A DNA stretch of 41,469 nt from Proteiniphilum sp. (GTDB lineage Bacteria; Bacteroidota; Bacteroidia; Bacteroidales; Dysgonomonadaceae): positions 1 through 41,469 of the forward strand of contig WOYT01000079.1 of the NCBI GenBank assembly GCA_011620695.1. Direction: 5' to 3'. The notes beneath the pieces are model-generated. The model was not told the DNA's origin. It was given only the letters and a program-made list of their open reading frames with translations, and did no database searches. The translations under genes and the position numbers were made by a program. The number at the start of each line of letters is the position of its first letter. Position 1 is the stretch's first letter. Below are positions 26,602 to 34,064 of the stretch, in pieces.

Positions 26602-27699
26602 ATGGAGACAGAAAAGAGTTGGAAGGCAGAACGGAATGAACTGCTGCCGATGCTGGCGGGCTGCCTGCTCGCCGCCCTGCTGGTGAAGATACCCCTGCTG
26701 GCGGGCTTTGATCCCGATGAGGAGACCTTTTACGCGAAGCATATCGGCATCATCGTTTTTGCCGGGCTGTCGCTCTACCTTTTCCTTGCAGGTAAAGATA
26801 AAAATTGGTTGCAGGGGGTCGTTGTGTTATTGGTGTTCGCGTTGTCGGCACTCTATATCAACCTGTTGCCGCCGGCGAAGGGGAGCGATACGGTTGTGCT
26901 CGCCTACATCCATTTACCGTTGATGCTCTGGTGTTTCTATGGGCTTGTATTTATCGGGTTCGACCGGAAAGATACTGCACGGCGGATCGGTTACATCCGC
27001 TACAACGGCGACCTGGCCATCCTGACGGCGCTCATCCTGATCGCGGGAGCCATCTTCTCCGGTATAACAATCGGCCTCTTCTCCGCCATCGATATGAACA
27101 TAGAGGATCTCTACATGGAAAACGTGGCGCTGGTTGGCCTGGTGGCAGCCCCCATCGTGGCCACCTACATCGTTCGGAGCTATCCCACGCTGACCAACAA
27201 GATAGCGCCGGTCATCGCCGCGATATTCAGTCCCCTGGTGCTGTTCACACTCCTGATCTTTTTGGTCGCGATTGTGGCAACCGGGAAGGATCCCTATTCC
27301 GACCGGGAGTTCCTGCTGATATTCAATCTGATGCTGCTGGGGGTGATGGCGATCATTGTTTTCACGGTCACCGGCATGTCACACCGCAAAGGGCAGCGGT
27401 TTAGCGAGTGGATCCTCTTTTTGCTTTCCCTTGTCACTTTGGTGATCGACCTGATTGCCTTGTCGGCCATCCTCTACCGGCTTGGTGAGTATGGCTTTAC
27501 CCCCAACCGTACAGCGGTGCTGGGTGCCAACCTGCTGATACTGGTCAACCTGATCCTTATGACAGTCGACCTCTTTCAGGTGCTTTTCAAAAGGAAAGAG
27601 ATCCGGCGGGTGGAGCTCACCCTTGCCCGCTATTTGCCTGTCTACGCCTTGTGGACGCTGCTGGTCACCTTCCTTTTTCCGCTGCTTTTCGGGTGGTAG
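26602..27699 (+). CDS. Polytopic membrane protein (DUF4153-like)
   Basis: The 365-residue protein has about ten hydrophobic segments and few charged loops; the N-terminus METEKSWKAERNELLPML is cytoplasmic. Alternating segments such as LAILTALILIAGAIFSGITIGLF, LVGLVAAPIVATYIVR and NKIAPVIAAIFSPLVLFTLLIF resemble Bacteroidota DUF4153 proteins, but that family is often longer and the match is by memory of pattern only. No catalytic motif is visible, so no function is offered. The gene stands alone between tamL and the ars operon; the 152-base gap upstream and the 175 bases downstream hold no clear hairpin. Confidence 0.6.
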   Translation: METEKSWKAERNELLPMLAGCLLAALLVKIPLLAGFDPDEETFYAKHIGIIVFAGLSLYLFLAGKDKNWLQGVVVLLVFALSALYINLLPPAKGSDTVVLAYIHLPLMLWCFYGLVFIGFDRKDTARRIGYIRYNGDLAILTALILIAGAIFSGITIGLFSAIDMNIEDLYMENVALVGLVAAPIVATYIVRSYPTLTNKIAPVIAAIFSPLVLFTLLIFLVAIVATGKDPYSDREFLLIFNLMLLGVMAIIVFTVTGMSHRKGQRFSEWILFLLSLVTLVIDLIALSAILYRLGEYGFTPNRTAVLGANLLILVNLILMTVDLFQVLFKRKEIRRVELTLARYLPVYALWTLLVTFLFPLLFGW

Positions 27700-27792
27700 G
27701 GGAGCATGGGAAAAGCTTGCTGAACAGATGGAATTGAGTCCGGTAGCTGTGATCTTTAACCCGGTGTGCGGTGTCATGCAGTAAAAAAACCG

Positions 27793-27808
27793 TTCGTATA
27801 TTTGCGAA
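27793..27808. promoter_or_regulatory. Putative ArsR operator
   Basis: TTCGTATATTTGCGAA is an imperfect 16-bp palindrome (six of eight pairs match). Its first twelve bases recur as a direct repeat at 27820-27831. The site overlaps the -33 box of the ars promoter, so bound ArsR would block transcription of its own operon. Assignment is by position and symmetry. Confidence 0.5.
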
Positions 27809-27831
27809 TTGCCGATCTATTCGTATATTTG
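27801..27831 (+). promoter_or_regulatory. Promoter of the arsRC-acr3 operon
   Basis: A -33 TTTG (27801-27804) and a -7 TATATTTG (27824-27831) are separated by exactly 19 bases, the preferred Bacteroidota spacing. Transcription would start near 27838, which rules out the non-ATG start at 27809 and supports ATG 27875. Confidence 0.65.
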
Positions 27832-27874
27832 TGGACTGTGTGCGATTCAGTCAACCAAAATTATCGAAGTCAAT

Positions 27875-28657
27875 ATGTCTAAAGACCCTTTTACTGATGA
27901 TCAGATACAGCTTGCGCGCATCGCCAAGGCGCTGGGACACCCGGTGCGCATCGCCATTTTACAGATGCTGGCCAGTCAGAGCTGCTGTTACCACGGCGAT
28001 ATGTCGGAGGTGATCCCGGTAGCCAAGAGTACCCTCTCGCAGCACCTGAACGAGTTGAAAGAGGCGGGGCTGATACAGGGTGAATTTACACCCCCTACCG
28101 TCAGGTATTGCATCAACCAGGAGAACTGGGCGGCGGCGCGGGCGCTGCTGGGTGGCTTTATTGATCATGTAGCCAGGTTATCACATGCTGGTGATCCGCG
28201 GGGTGATGGGCACGACGAAAAACAATTAAATTACAGCAAGATGAAGATTTTGATTTTATGTACCGGCAACAGCTGCCGCAGCCAGATGGCACAAGCTTTT
28301 CTGCAATCGTTCGATACACGTTTGGAGGTTCGCTCCGCAGGCACCAACCCCGCACCGGAGGTGCATCCCCTGGCGGTGAAAGTGATGGAAGAGGTAGGTC
28401 TCGATATCAGCAGCCACCGCCCCACCAAGGTGGATGCGTATATCCACGAAGCGTGGGACTATGTGATCACCGTTTGTGGCGATGCCAATGAGAACTGCCC
28501 CGTTTTTACCGGGAAGGTGAAGAAACGTCTTCATATCGGTTTCGAGGACCCAGCAAAGGTGACCGGCAGCGATGAGTTCGTACTGAGTGAGTTCCGCCGC
28601 ATCAGAGATGAGATCAAAGAAGGTTTCACCCAGTTTTATCAGCAAGAGATCCAATGA
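27875..28657 (+). CDS. arsRC: ArsR-ArsC fusion: arsenic-responsive repressor joined to arsenate reductase
   Basis: Residues 1-105 are an ArsR/SmtB winged helix (ALGHPVRIAILQML, recognition helix KSTLSQHLNELKEAGLI) with a likely As(III)-binding Cys37-Cys38. Residues 123-260 are a low-molecular-weight-phosphatase-type ArsC with P-loop C129-TGNSC-R135 and the second and third redox cysteines C201 and C208 (CGDANENC), the triad of thioredoxin-coupled enzymes such as pI258 ArsC. One protein thus senses arsenite and reduces arsenate. The joint (about 106-122) is charged and looks like a former intergenic region: ATG 28241 sits at the start of the ArsC part and a TAA occurs one frame off at 28227. 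ATG 27875 is chosen because the promoter lies just upstream. The stop overlaps acr3 by ATGA. Confidence 0.85.
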   Translation: MSKDPFTDDQIQLARIAKALGHPVRIAILQMLASQSCCYHGDMSEVIPVAKSTLSQHLNELKEAGLIQGEFTPPTVRYCINQENWAAARALLGGFIDHVARLSHAGDPRGDGHDEKQLNYSKMKILILCTGNSCRSQMAQAFLQSFDTRLEVRSAGTNPAPEVHPLAVKVMEEVGLDISSHRPTKVDAYIHEAWDYVITVCGDANENCPVFTGKVKKRLHIGFEDPAKVTGSDEFVLSEFRRIRDEIKEGFTQFYQQEIQ

Positions 28658-29706
28658 AAGCGAAAAGTCAGGGCATCAGTTTTTTTGAACGAACTCTCAC
28701 CCTCTGGGTGGCCGTCTGCATAGTGGTGGGAATCCTGATCGGTCAATACATCCCCTCTGTTCCGGCCACTCTCCATCGGTTTGAGTATGCCAATGTCTCT
28801 ATCCCGGTGGCTATCCTGATCTGGCTGATGATCTACCCCATGATGCTGAAGGTTGATTTCAACAGCGTGAAGAACGTGGGAAGAAAACCAAAGGGTATCC
28901 TGATCACCGGGGTGACCAATTGGCTGATCAAGCCGTTTACGATGTTCGCCATCGCCTGGTTCTTCTTTTTCGTGCTGTTCAAATCGCTCATTTCCGCTGA
29001 GCTGGCCGACCAGTACCTTGCCGGTGCGGTGCTGCTGGGTGCCGCGCCCTGTACCGCCATGGTGTTCGTGTGGAGCCACCTTACAAAAGGGGATGCTGCC
29101 TATACCCTGGTACAGGTGGCGCTGAATGACCTGATCATCCTGGTGGCCTACGTGCCGATCGTGGGATTGCTGCTCGGCATCGGTGGGATCGCGATCCCCT
29201 GGGATACGCTCTTCCTCTCGGTGGTGCTCTTCGTGGTGGTGCCCTTGCTGGCCGGTATGCTTACCCGTATCTACGTAGTCAAAAGGCGGGGGATTGACTA
29301 CTTCAACAATATCTTTATTCAAAAATTCAACAACATCACTGTGGGGGGATTGTTGCTCACCCTGATCATCCTCTTCTCCTTTCAGGGCGATACCATCCTG
29401 CAGAACCCGCTTCATATCCTGCTGATCGCCATCCCGCTGATCATACAGACGGTGCTGATCTTCTTTGTCGCCTACGGATGGGCCAAGGTGTGGAAGCTGC
29501 CGCACGACGTGGCCGCTCCTGCCGGCATGATTGGTGCCAGCAACTTCTTCGAGCTGGCGGTGGCAGTAGCCATCTCGCTCTTTGGAATGGAATCGGGTGC
29601 CGCGCTGGCCACCACGGTGGGTGTGCTGGTGGAGGTGCCGGTGATGTTGATGCTGGTGAGGATCGCCAACAACACCCGTCGGTGGTTTCCGCAGCCGGCA
29701 GCGTGA
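28654..29706 (+). CDS. acr3: Acr3-family arsenite efflux transporter
   Basis: Acr3 exports arsenite across the inner membrane, removing the product of ArsC. The 350-residue protein has about ten membrane segments and the conserved Acr3 motif LLGAAPCTAMVFVWSHLTKGD, with the essential Cys near residue 132, plus the early segment AILIWLMIYPMMLKVDF typical of the family and GMIGASNFFELAVAVAISLFG near the C-terminus. This is the Acr3 type, not the Na+/H+-antiporter-like ArsB. Its start overlaps the arsRC stop (ATGA, 28654-28657), so the two are translationally coupled and repressed together by ArsR. It converges on the epimerase gene with a 34-base gap. Confidence 0.93.
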   Translation: MKAKSQGISFFERTLTLWVAVCIVVGILIGQYIPSVPATLHRFEYANVSIPVAILIWLMIYPMMLKVDFNSVKNVGRKPKGILITGVTNWLIKPFTMFAIAWFFFFVLFKSLISAELADQYLAGAVLLGAAPCTAMVFVWSHLTKGDAAYTLVQVALNDLIILVAYVPIVGLLLGIGGIAIPWDTLFLSVVLFVVVPLLAGMLTRIYVVKRRGIDYFNNIFIQKFNNITVGGLLLTLIILFSFQGDTILQNPLHILLIAIPLIIQTVLIFFVAYGWAKVWKLPHDVAAPAGMIGASNFFELAVAVAISLFGMESGAALATTVGVLVEVPVMLMLVRIANNTRRWFPQPAA

Positions 29707-29740
29707 AAAAGAACCGTCCCATCACACTTATATTCTTTTC

Positions 29741-30769
29741 TTATTGCACCTGGGAATAAAAGTCAATGAACCACTCATAAAAATAGGCCAGGCCGGTTTG
29801 GATGGGTGTGGAGGGTTGGTAATTGAAATTCTTCTGCAGCAGTGTTGTGTCGGCAAAGGTGGCTGTCACATCGCCCGGCTGCATCCCGGTCATTTTTACC
29901 CTGGCTTTTTTGCCTGTGATTTGTTCAATGACAGACAGGAAATCGAGTATCTTAACGGGTGAGGAGCAACCCATGTTGTAAATCGCATGTGGAGGGTTAC
30001 CCGAGGGCGGAACAGGAAGAATCTGCAGGAGTCCCTCCACTATATCACCGATGTATGTGAAATCGCGTTCCATCTCACCATGGTTGAACAGTCGGATGGT
30101 TTCTCCATTCAGCACGGAAGACATGAAAAGGGAGGGAGCCATGTCGGGTCGTCCCCAGGGACCATAGACCGTGAAAAAACGAATGCCGGTGCTGGGAACC
30201 CGGTACAGGTGTGCGTAGGTATATGCCATCAGTTCGTTGGCTTTCTTTGTTGCCGCGTAGAGGCTGACAGGATGGTCTGTTGGGTCTGACTCCCTGTAGG
30301 GTATCTGCCTGTTCGCGCCATACACACTGCTGGAGCTGGCATACAGCAGGTGCTCAACAGGATGGTGCCGGCATGCTTCAAGCAGGTTCATGAATCCGTA
30401 GATGTTGGCATCAATGTAGGCATAGGGGTTTTCAAGGGAGTATCTGACCCCTGCCTGTGCAGCCAGGTGAATCACATGTGTGAACCGCTCTTGTTGAAAG
30501 AGCGACGACAGCTCCTCCCGGTCGTTCAGATCCATTTTGACAAAGCGATAGGAGGGGTAGATGCTGCTTTGCACGGCCTTGCCGGGCTCGATCCGTTCTT
30601 CGGCAATCCCTGTTTCACTCAGACGGGCGTACTTCAAACGCACGTCATAGTAGCTGTTGATGACATCGATTCCCACCACCGGATATCCCTGCTGTAACAA
30701 GGCCTGCACCACGTGAAAGCCTATGAATCCCGCAGCACCTGTAACCACTATTTTCATTTCTTGTCTCAT
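29741..30769 (-). CDS. UDP-glucuronate 4-epimerase (SDR family)
   Basis: The extended short-chain dehydrogenase fold is clear: NAD-binding GAAGFIGFHV near residue 11, the active-site Ser in LYASSSSVYG and the Y-x3-K pair in SLYAATKKANE. The segment INSYYDVRLKYARL is typical of UDP-glucuronate 4-epimerases (CapI/GAE type), which interconvert UDP-glucuronate and UDP-galacturonate, rather than of UDP-glucose epimerases. The length of 342 residues fits. It is the last gene of a four-gene minus-strand operon with two glycosyltransferases; its ATG 30769 overlaps the preceding stop by ATGA (ATG 30757 is an alternative start four codons on). In that context it probably supplies UDP-galacturonate. Specificity is inferred from a short motif. 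Confidence 0.8.
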   Translation of the reverse strand: MRQEMKIVVTGAAGFIGFHVVQALLQQGYPVVGIDVINSYYDVRLKYARLSETGIAEERIEPGKAVQSSIYPSYRFVKMDLNDREELSSLFQQERFTHVIHLAAQAGVRYSLENPYAYIDANIYGFMNLLEACRHHPVEHLLYASSSSVYGANRQIPYRESDPTDHPVSLYAATKKANELMAYTYAHLYRVPSTGIRFFTVYGPWGRPDMAPSLFMSSVLNGETIRLFNHGEMERDFTYIGDIVEGLLQILPVPPSGNPPHAIYNMGCSSPVKILDFLSVIEQITGKKARVKMTGMQPGDVTATFADTTLLQKNFNYQPSTPIQTGLAYFYEWFIDFYSQVQ

Positions 30770-32316
30770 GGGAAAATTACAATTGTATGGTCTCCGATCC
30801 GGTACTGCTCCTTGTCCTGAATAGCCCTGCGGATCTCTGAATCACGTTGAATCACTTTGGTCGGCAGCAGTAAGAGCTTCTTTTCTGCAGATGGTCGCAG
30901 TATCTCCTCTTTCTCTACCTTGATGATATCTTTTCCGAGGTAAACATCCATGTTCTCGGCACGGGAGATACGGTGGACCCAGAATTCGTCCACCCCGTGT
31001 TCCTCCGAAAGAGCCGTGGCTTTCTCACACAGTTCCCTCCATCCGAGATAGGGGTTGAGCTGCGGCATCGACCAGCCGGCAATGAAGATGGAGAGCAGAA
31101 TACCCAGTGACATGCTCCGGATGGCTGCGACAACGCTGCTCTTTTTATAGAGCTGGTAGATCGTCACCACTCCCGTGAGCGACAGAATCCCTGTACTGGC
31201 ATAAATGAGTGGAATTCCCAGGTAGTGCATCTCTTCGGAACCACTGAGCAGGATGACTGCAGGCAGCGAGAGAATCAAGATGATGGCCGGTATGGCCAGG
31301 GAGAGTGCGATCCACCTGTTGCCGCTATGAAACTTCGGAAGCAGCAGAAGTGTGAGGCAAATGAGGAACGGGATCACCGGCAGGGAGTAAATGGCCAGTT
31401 TGGCGCTGATTATCGACAGCAGGATGAAGGAGGAGAGCACGGTGATGGCAAAAAACTGTTCCAGATCGCTCCTGATTTTCTTTTGATAAAGGGAGACGAC
31501 GAATATTCCGATGGAGAGGAGCGACCAGGGAGCCAGTACGTACCAGCTGCTGATGGCGTAGTAGTAGAAAGGTTCTTTATGGTGGAAGGCATTGATGCCT
31601 CGTCCCACCGTCTGCCGGAAGAGCAGGTTGTGGATATACTCACTGCCCCCCTCCAGGTAAACTCCTGTAAACCAGATCAGGCATCCCGTGAGGAGGATCG
31701 CCAGGCTTTTCCAGCCCCAGTAACGGGGGAAATCCGAAAGCTTCTTTTTATATGCCAGAAAGACCAGGGTCGAGACAAATGGAATCAGGATTCCCAGTGG
31801 CCCTTTGGAGAAGAGTGCCAGGAAGATGTACAGGGGAAACAGCAGGCTGTTGCGTTTCAGCTTCTCTCCCTGGTACATCTGATAAAAGGTGTAAAGCGAC
31901 AACACGATGAACATGGTCATCAGCATATCCATTCGGACGATGATTCCCACACCAATAAAGAGTCCGGTGGTCATCAGCATCAGCGAGGTCGTTGTTTCGT
32001 CTGTACCCTGCTGGCGGCGCATCCAGCGGGTCATGGTTGCGATGATGACCAGTGCGGGGATGATGGAGAGCAGGGCATAGTACCACATCCGGTGTGCTCC
32101 CAGTATCCTCTTCCCTGCCATCATCAGCCAGAAATGAAGGGGTGGCTTATCCGCATACAACTCCCCCTGGTTGGTGAAGGTGAAGATGTTACCGTTCTGA
32201 AGCGCCTCATCCACGATGTTCAGGTAACGCAGCTCATTGGAAGGGGTGAAGTCGCGCATCAGCAGGATGGGCAACAGGGCGACAAACCAGATAAGAAAGA
32301 GGTGAGACTTCTTCAT
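30766..32316 (-). CDS. ArnT-like glycosyltransferase (GT39/PMT superfamily)
   Basis: The 516-residue GT-C enzyme has about 11-12 membrane segments. After the first segment comes the periplasmic loop TPSNELRY (residues 24-31), and further on ADKPPLHFWLMM, both matching the conserved first-loop motifs of ArnT and related polyprenyl-phosphate-sugar-dependent transferases. In most GT-C enzymes the loop has an acidic pair DE; here it is Asn27-Glu28. A soluble C-terminal part of about 110 residues follows the last segment. Such enzymes transfer a sugar from a lipid carrier to lipid A, LPS or proteins in the periplasm. It overlaps both neighbours by ATGA, so it is tightly coupled with the LAB_N protein and the epimerase. 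Confidence 0.85.
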   Translation of the reverse strand: MKKSHLFLIWFVALLPILLMRDFTPSNELRYLNIVDEALQNGNIFTFTNQGELYADKPPLHFWLMMAGKRILGAHRMWYYALLSIIPALVIIATMTRWMRRQQGTDETTTSLMLMTTGLFIGVGIIVRMDMLMTMFIVLSLYTFYQMYQGEKLKRNSLLFPLYIFLALFSKGPLGILIPFVSTLVFLAYKKKLSDFPRYWGWKSLAILLTGCLIWFTGVYLEGGSEYIHNLLFRQTVGRGINAFHHKEPFYYYAISSWYVLAPWSLLSIGIFVVSLYQKKIRSDLEQFFAITVLSSFILLSIISAKLAIYSLPVIPFLICLTLLLLPKFHSGNRWIALSLAIPAIILILSLPAVILLSGSEEMHYLGIPLIYASTGILSLTGVVTIYQLYKKSSVVAAIRSMSLGILLSIFIAGWSMPQLNPYLGWRELCEKATALSEEHGVDEFWVHRISRAENMDVYLGKDIIKVEKEEILRPSAEKKLLLLPTKVIQRDSEIRRAIQDKEQYRIGDHTIVIFP

Positions 32317-32948
32317 AATGAATGCTTGTTTTTTAGACCGATCATAATGTTGCGGCTGTAAGCAATAAACCCGAATGCCTGGCCTAATATCAGGACCGGA
32401 TCAAGTCGGAACAGTGCGTAGGCGATGATCATGGTGGAGCCGGAGAGGCTGATGATCCAAAAACCGATTGGAAGTTCCGATTTATGATGTGCCGCAGAAT
32501 AGATAAACTGATAGATAAACCGCAGGGAAAAAATCAACTGCCCTGCCGAGCCGAACAGCAACAACCAGAGGGGTACATCCTTGTTATTGAAAAAGGTGTC
32601 GGTGAAACCGGCCAGATCACCCAGCATGATGCCTATGGCTGCCAGAGGGGTCAACAGCAGGACCGCACGGATCAATACCGCGATTTTTTTCCATACTCCC
32701 TGCATCCGCAGGTTCCACAGGTAGATGTAGTAGGATATGAACTGTCCCAGAATGATGGCGAAATCATCTCGCAGCACCCCGTAGATGAATAGCAGGTAGG
32801 ATCCCAGTATGCTCAGGATCCAGAATGCCGGAGGTGAGAGGATCCTGCCGGCTTTCTCGGTAGCGATCCACTGGTAAAGGATGCGGGCGGAAAAGAAGAT
32901 TTGCGCCAGAAACCCCACTGCAAATACCCAGATATTCGTTGACTGCAT
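32313..32948 (-). CDS. Membrane protein with two LAB_N (lipid-A-disaccharide synthase N-terminal-like) domains
   Basis: The 211-residue protein contains the same module twice. The first copy has FLAQIFFSARILYQWI...PPAFWILSILGSYLLFIYG...FAIILGQFISYYIYLWNL; the second has GSAGQLIFSLRFIYQFI...PIGFWIISLSGSTMIIAYA...PVLILGQAFGFIAYSRNI. Each is about 70 residues with three hydrophobic helices. The LAB_N domain occurs fused to some LpxB proteins and beside dolichol-phosphate-mannose-synthase-like GT2 genes; its function is unknown, though handling of a lipid-linked sugar is plausible. It lies three bases after the GT2 gene and overlaps the GT39 start by ATGA. No catalytic residues are apparent. Confidence 0.85.
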   Translation of the reverse strand: MQSTNIWVFAVGFLAQIFFSARILYQWIATEKAGRILSPPAFWILSILGSYLLFIYGVLRDDFAIILGQFISYYIYLWNLRMQGVWKKIAVLIRAVLLLTPLAAIGIMLGDLAGFTDTFFNNKDVPLWLLLFGSAGQLIFSLRFIYQFIYSAAHHKSELPIGFWIISLSGSTMIIAYALFRLDPVLILGQAFGFIAYSRNIMIGLKNKHSL

Positions 32949-32951
32949 GCC

Positions 32952-33695
32952 TTACCCGAGGTTGTGCTCGTTGATTTGGTAGTTGATTGCCCGTTTCTTC
33001 ATCCATCGGTAGGCGAAGCAATCGATGAAAGGGCCCGACAACCGGTTCCATAAGTGATATTTCGAGGTGCCGGCGTTCCGGGGGTAGTGGCGTACAGGGA
33101 TCTGTTTCACTCTCCCGTTCTGAAGCAGGATCAAAGCCGGCAGAAACCGATGCATTCCATTGAAGAACGGAATGCGTCTGGCGGCATCGGTATGCATCAC
33201 TTTCAACGGGCAGCCTGTGTCTGATACCCCGTCGCCCGTCATCATGTTCCGGTAACTGTTGGCAATCTTTGATTGCAGCTTTTTGAAGAATGAATCTTTC
33301 CGGTTGGTTCTGATGCCGGTGACGATTTCATAATCGGCAATCTCCTGCAACAACAGGTTGAAATCTTCCGGATCGGTCTGCAAATCTGCATCCATGTATC
33401 CGACATACTCGGAGCAGACATGGTCTATCCCTGCTTTCAGCGCGGCACTCAATCCGCCGTTGTTTTTGAGATCCAAATAGTAAAACGAATCGTTTCTGGA
33501 ACAGACCTCCCTGATCCGTTGCATGCTATTGTCATTTGATCCGTCGTTTATGAATAAAACAGCGGTAGGAAAAGCAGCGTGTGGCAAATATTGTCGCAGT
33601 TTGTCTTCGAGGGCATAGATGTTTTCCTCTTCATTGTAGACCGGTATCAAAATTGTGAAACGAAAAGATACTGTGGGGTTTTTCTTTTCCTCCAT
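32952..33695 (-). CDS. Family 2 glycosyltransferase, polyprenyl-phosphate sugar synthase-like
   Basis: The 247-residue GT2 enzyme has the nucleotide-binding start TILIPVYNEEENI, an acceptor/donor DxD region GYMDADLQTDPED, and later NRKDSFFKKLQSKIANSYRNMMTG with DTGCPLKVM, as in dolichol-phosphate mannose synthase (DPM1) and bacterial ArnC/RgtE-type enzymes. It lacks the two C-terminal membrane helices of ArnC, so it is the short DPM1 form. It should move a sugar from a nucleotide to undecaprenyl phosphate on the cytoplasmic face, making the donor for the ArnT-like GT39 encoded two genes on. ATG 33695 is preferred; the upstream TTG 33722 lies within the promoter -7 box. First gene of the four-gene operon. 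Confidence 0.85.
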   Translation of the reverse strand: MEEKKNPTVSFRFTILIPVYNEEENIYALEDKLRQYLPHAAFPTAVLFINDGSNDNSMQRIREVCSRNDSFYYLDLKNNGGLSAALKAGIDHVCSEYVGYMDADLQTDPEDFNLLLQEIADYEIVTGIRTNRKDSFFKKLQSKIANSYRNMMTGDGVSDTGCPLKVMHTDAARRIPFFNGMHRFLPALILLQNGRVKQIPVRHYPRNAGTSKYHLWNRLSGPFIDCFAYRWMKKRAINYQINEHNLG

Positions 33696-33719
33696 TTTGC
33701 TGATTTCAGTTGTTGTCGC

Positions 33720-33727
33720 CAAAAGTA
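33720..33727 (-). promoter_or_regulatory. Candidate promoter -7 box of the glycan operon
   Basis: The minus strand reads TACTTTTG (TAnnTTTG), 24 bases before ATG 33695. A TTG at 33743-33745 is only 15 bases further upstream, short for a -33 box. A second -7-like octamer, TAAATTTG, occurs at 33764-33771. Confidence 0.4.
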
Positions 33728-33903
33728 AAAAATTAATGTAAACAATTGCTGTTTTTTTCTGTGCAAATTTACTACTTTTTTTGGCTGCTTGGGTTCCTGT
33801 TGCATTCCTTTTGAACTATTTTTTACTTTTGAGCTCTTCCATTTATTGATGTCCGTCGTTTCAACGGTAACCCTTTCGCATAAGATGCAGCTGGAAAATA
33901 AAT

Positions 33904-33940
33904 AAAAAAAATGTCGGACCAATAAAAATCAGTCCGACAT
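33904..33940 (-). terminator. Intrinsic terminator downstream of tRNA-Gln
   Basis: ATGTCGGAC (33911-33919) and GTCCGACAT (33932-33940) form a perfect 9-bp stem with a 12-base loop; on the minus strand the stem is followed by at least seven T residues (33904-33910). It lies about 40 bases after the tRNA 3' end. Confidence 0.85.
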
Positions 33941-33982
33941 CCCTTTGTGCTCTTTCAAGCTATGGATTTAGTGTTAAAGTTG

Positions 33983-34053
33983 TTGTCTTGCCAGGATTCG
34001 AACCTGGACAAACAGGACCAGAATCTGTTGTGCTACCATTACACCACAAGACA
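33983..34053 (-). tRNA. tRNA-Gln (anticodon CTG)
   Basis: The minus strand folds into a complete cloverleaf: acceptor stem TGTCTTG (34047-34053) pairs with CAAGACA (33984-33990), the D arm contains GTGTAATGGTAGCAC, the anticodon loop is TTCTGGT with anticodon CTG, and the T arm is CCAGGTTCGAATCCTGG. Length is 71 bases including discriminator A; CCA is not encoded. It decodes CAG. The anticodon stem ACAGA/CCTGT has an A-C mismatch at its innermost pair (31-39). It has its own -7 box upstream and an intrinsic terminator downstream, so it is a single-gene unit. Confidence 0.95.
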
Positions 34054-34064
34054 GTTTCGGACTG

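Noticed and set aside
28639-29505. A 288-codon minus-strand open frame antisense to acr3
   Set aside because: The translation is His/Gln/Asp-rich and without folds; it mirrors the membrane helices of Acr3.
27875-29706. Arsenic operon considered as a recently transferred mobile cassette
   Set aside because: No integrase, transposase, terminal repeat or tRNA junction adjoins it; ars genes move often, but nothing here shows it.
31225-32361. A 378-codon open frame on the plus strand, antisense to the GT39 gene
   Set aside because: The product is a low-complexity Gln/Glu/Asp/His-rich string without any domain, as expected from the complement of a hydrophobic membrane protein gene. The minus-strand GT39 frame has clear motifs.
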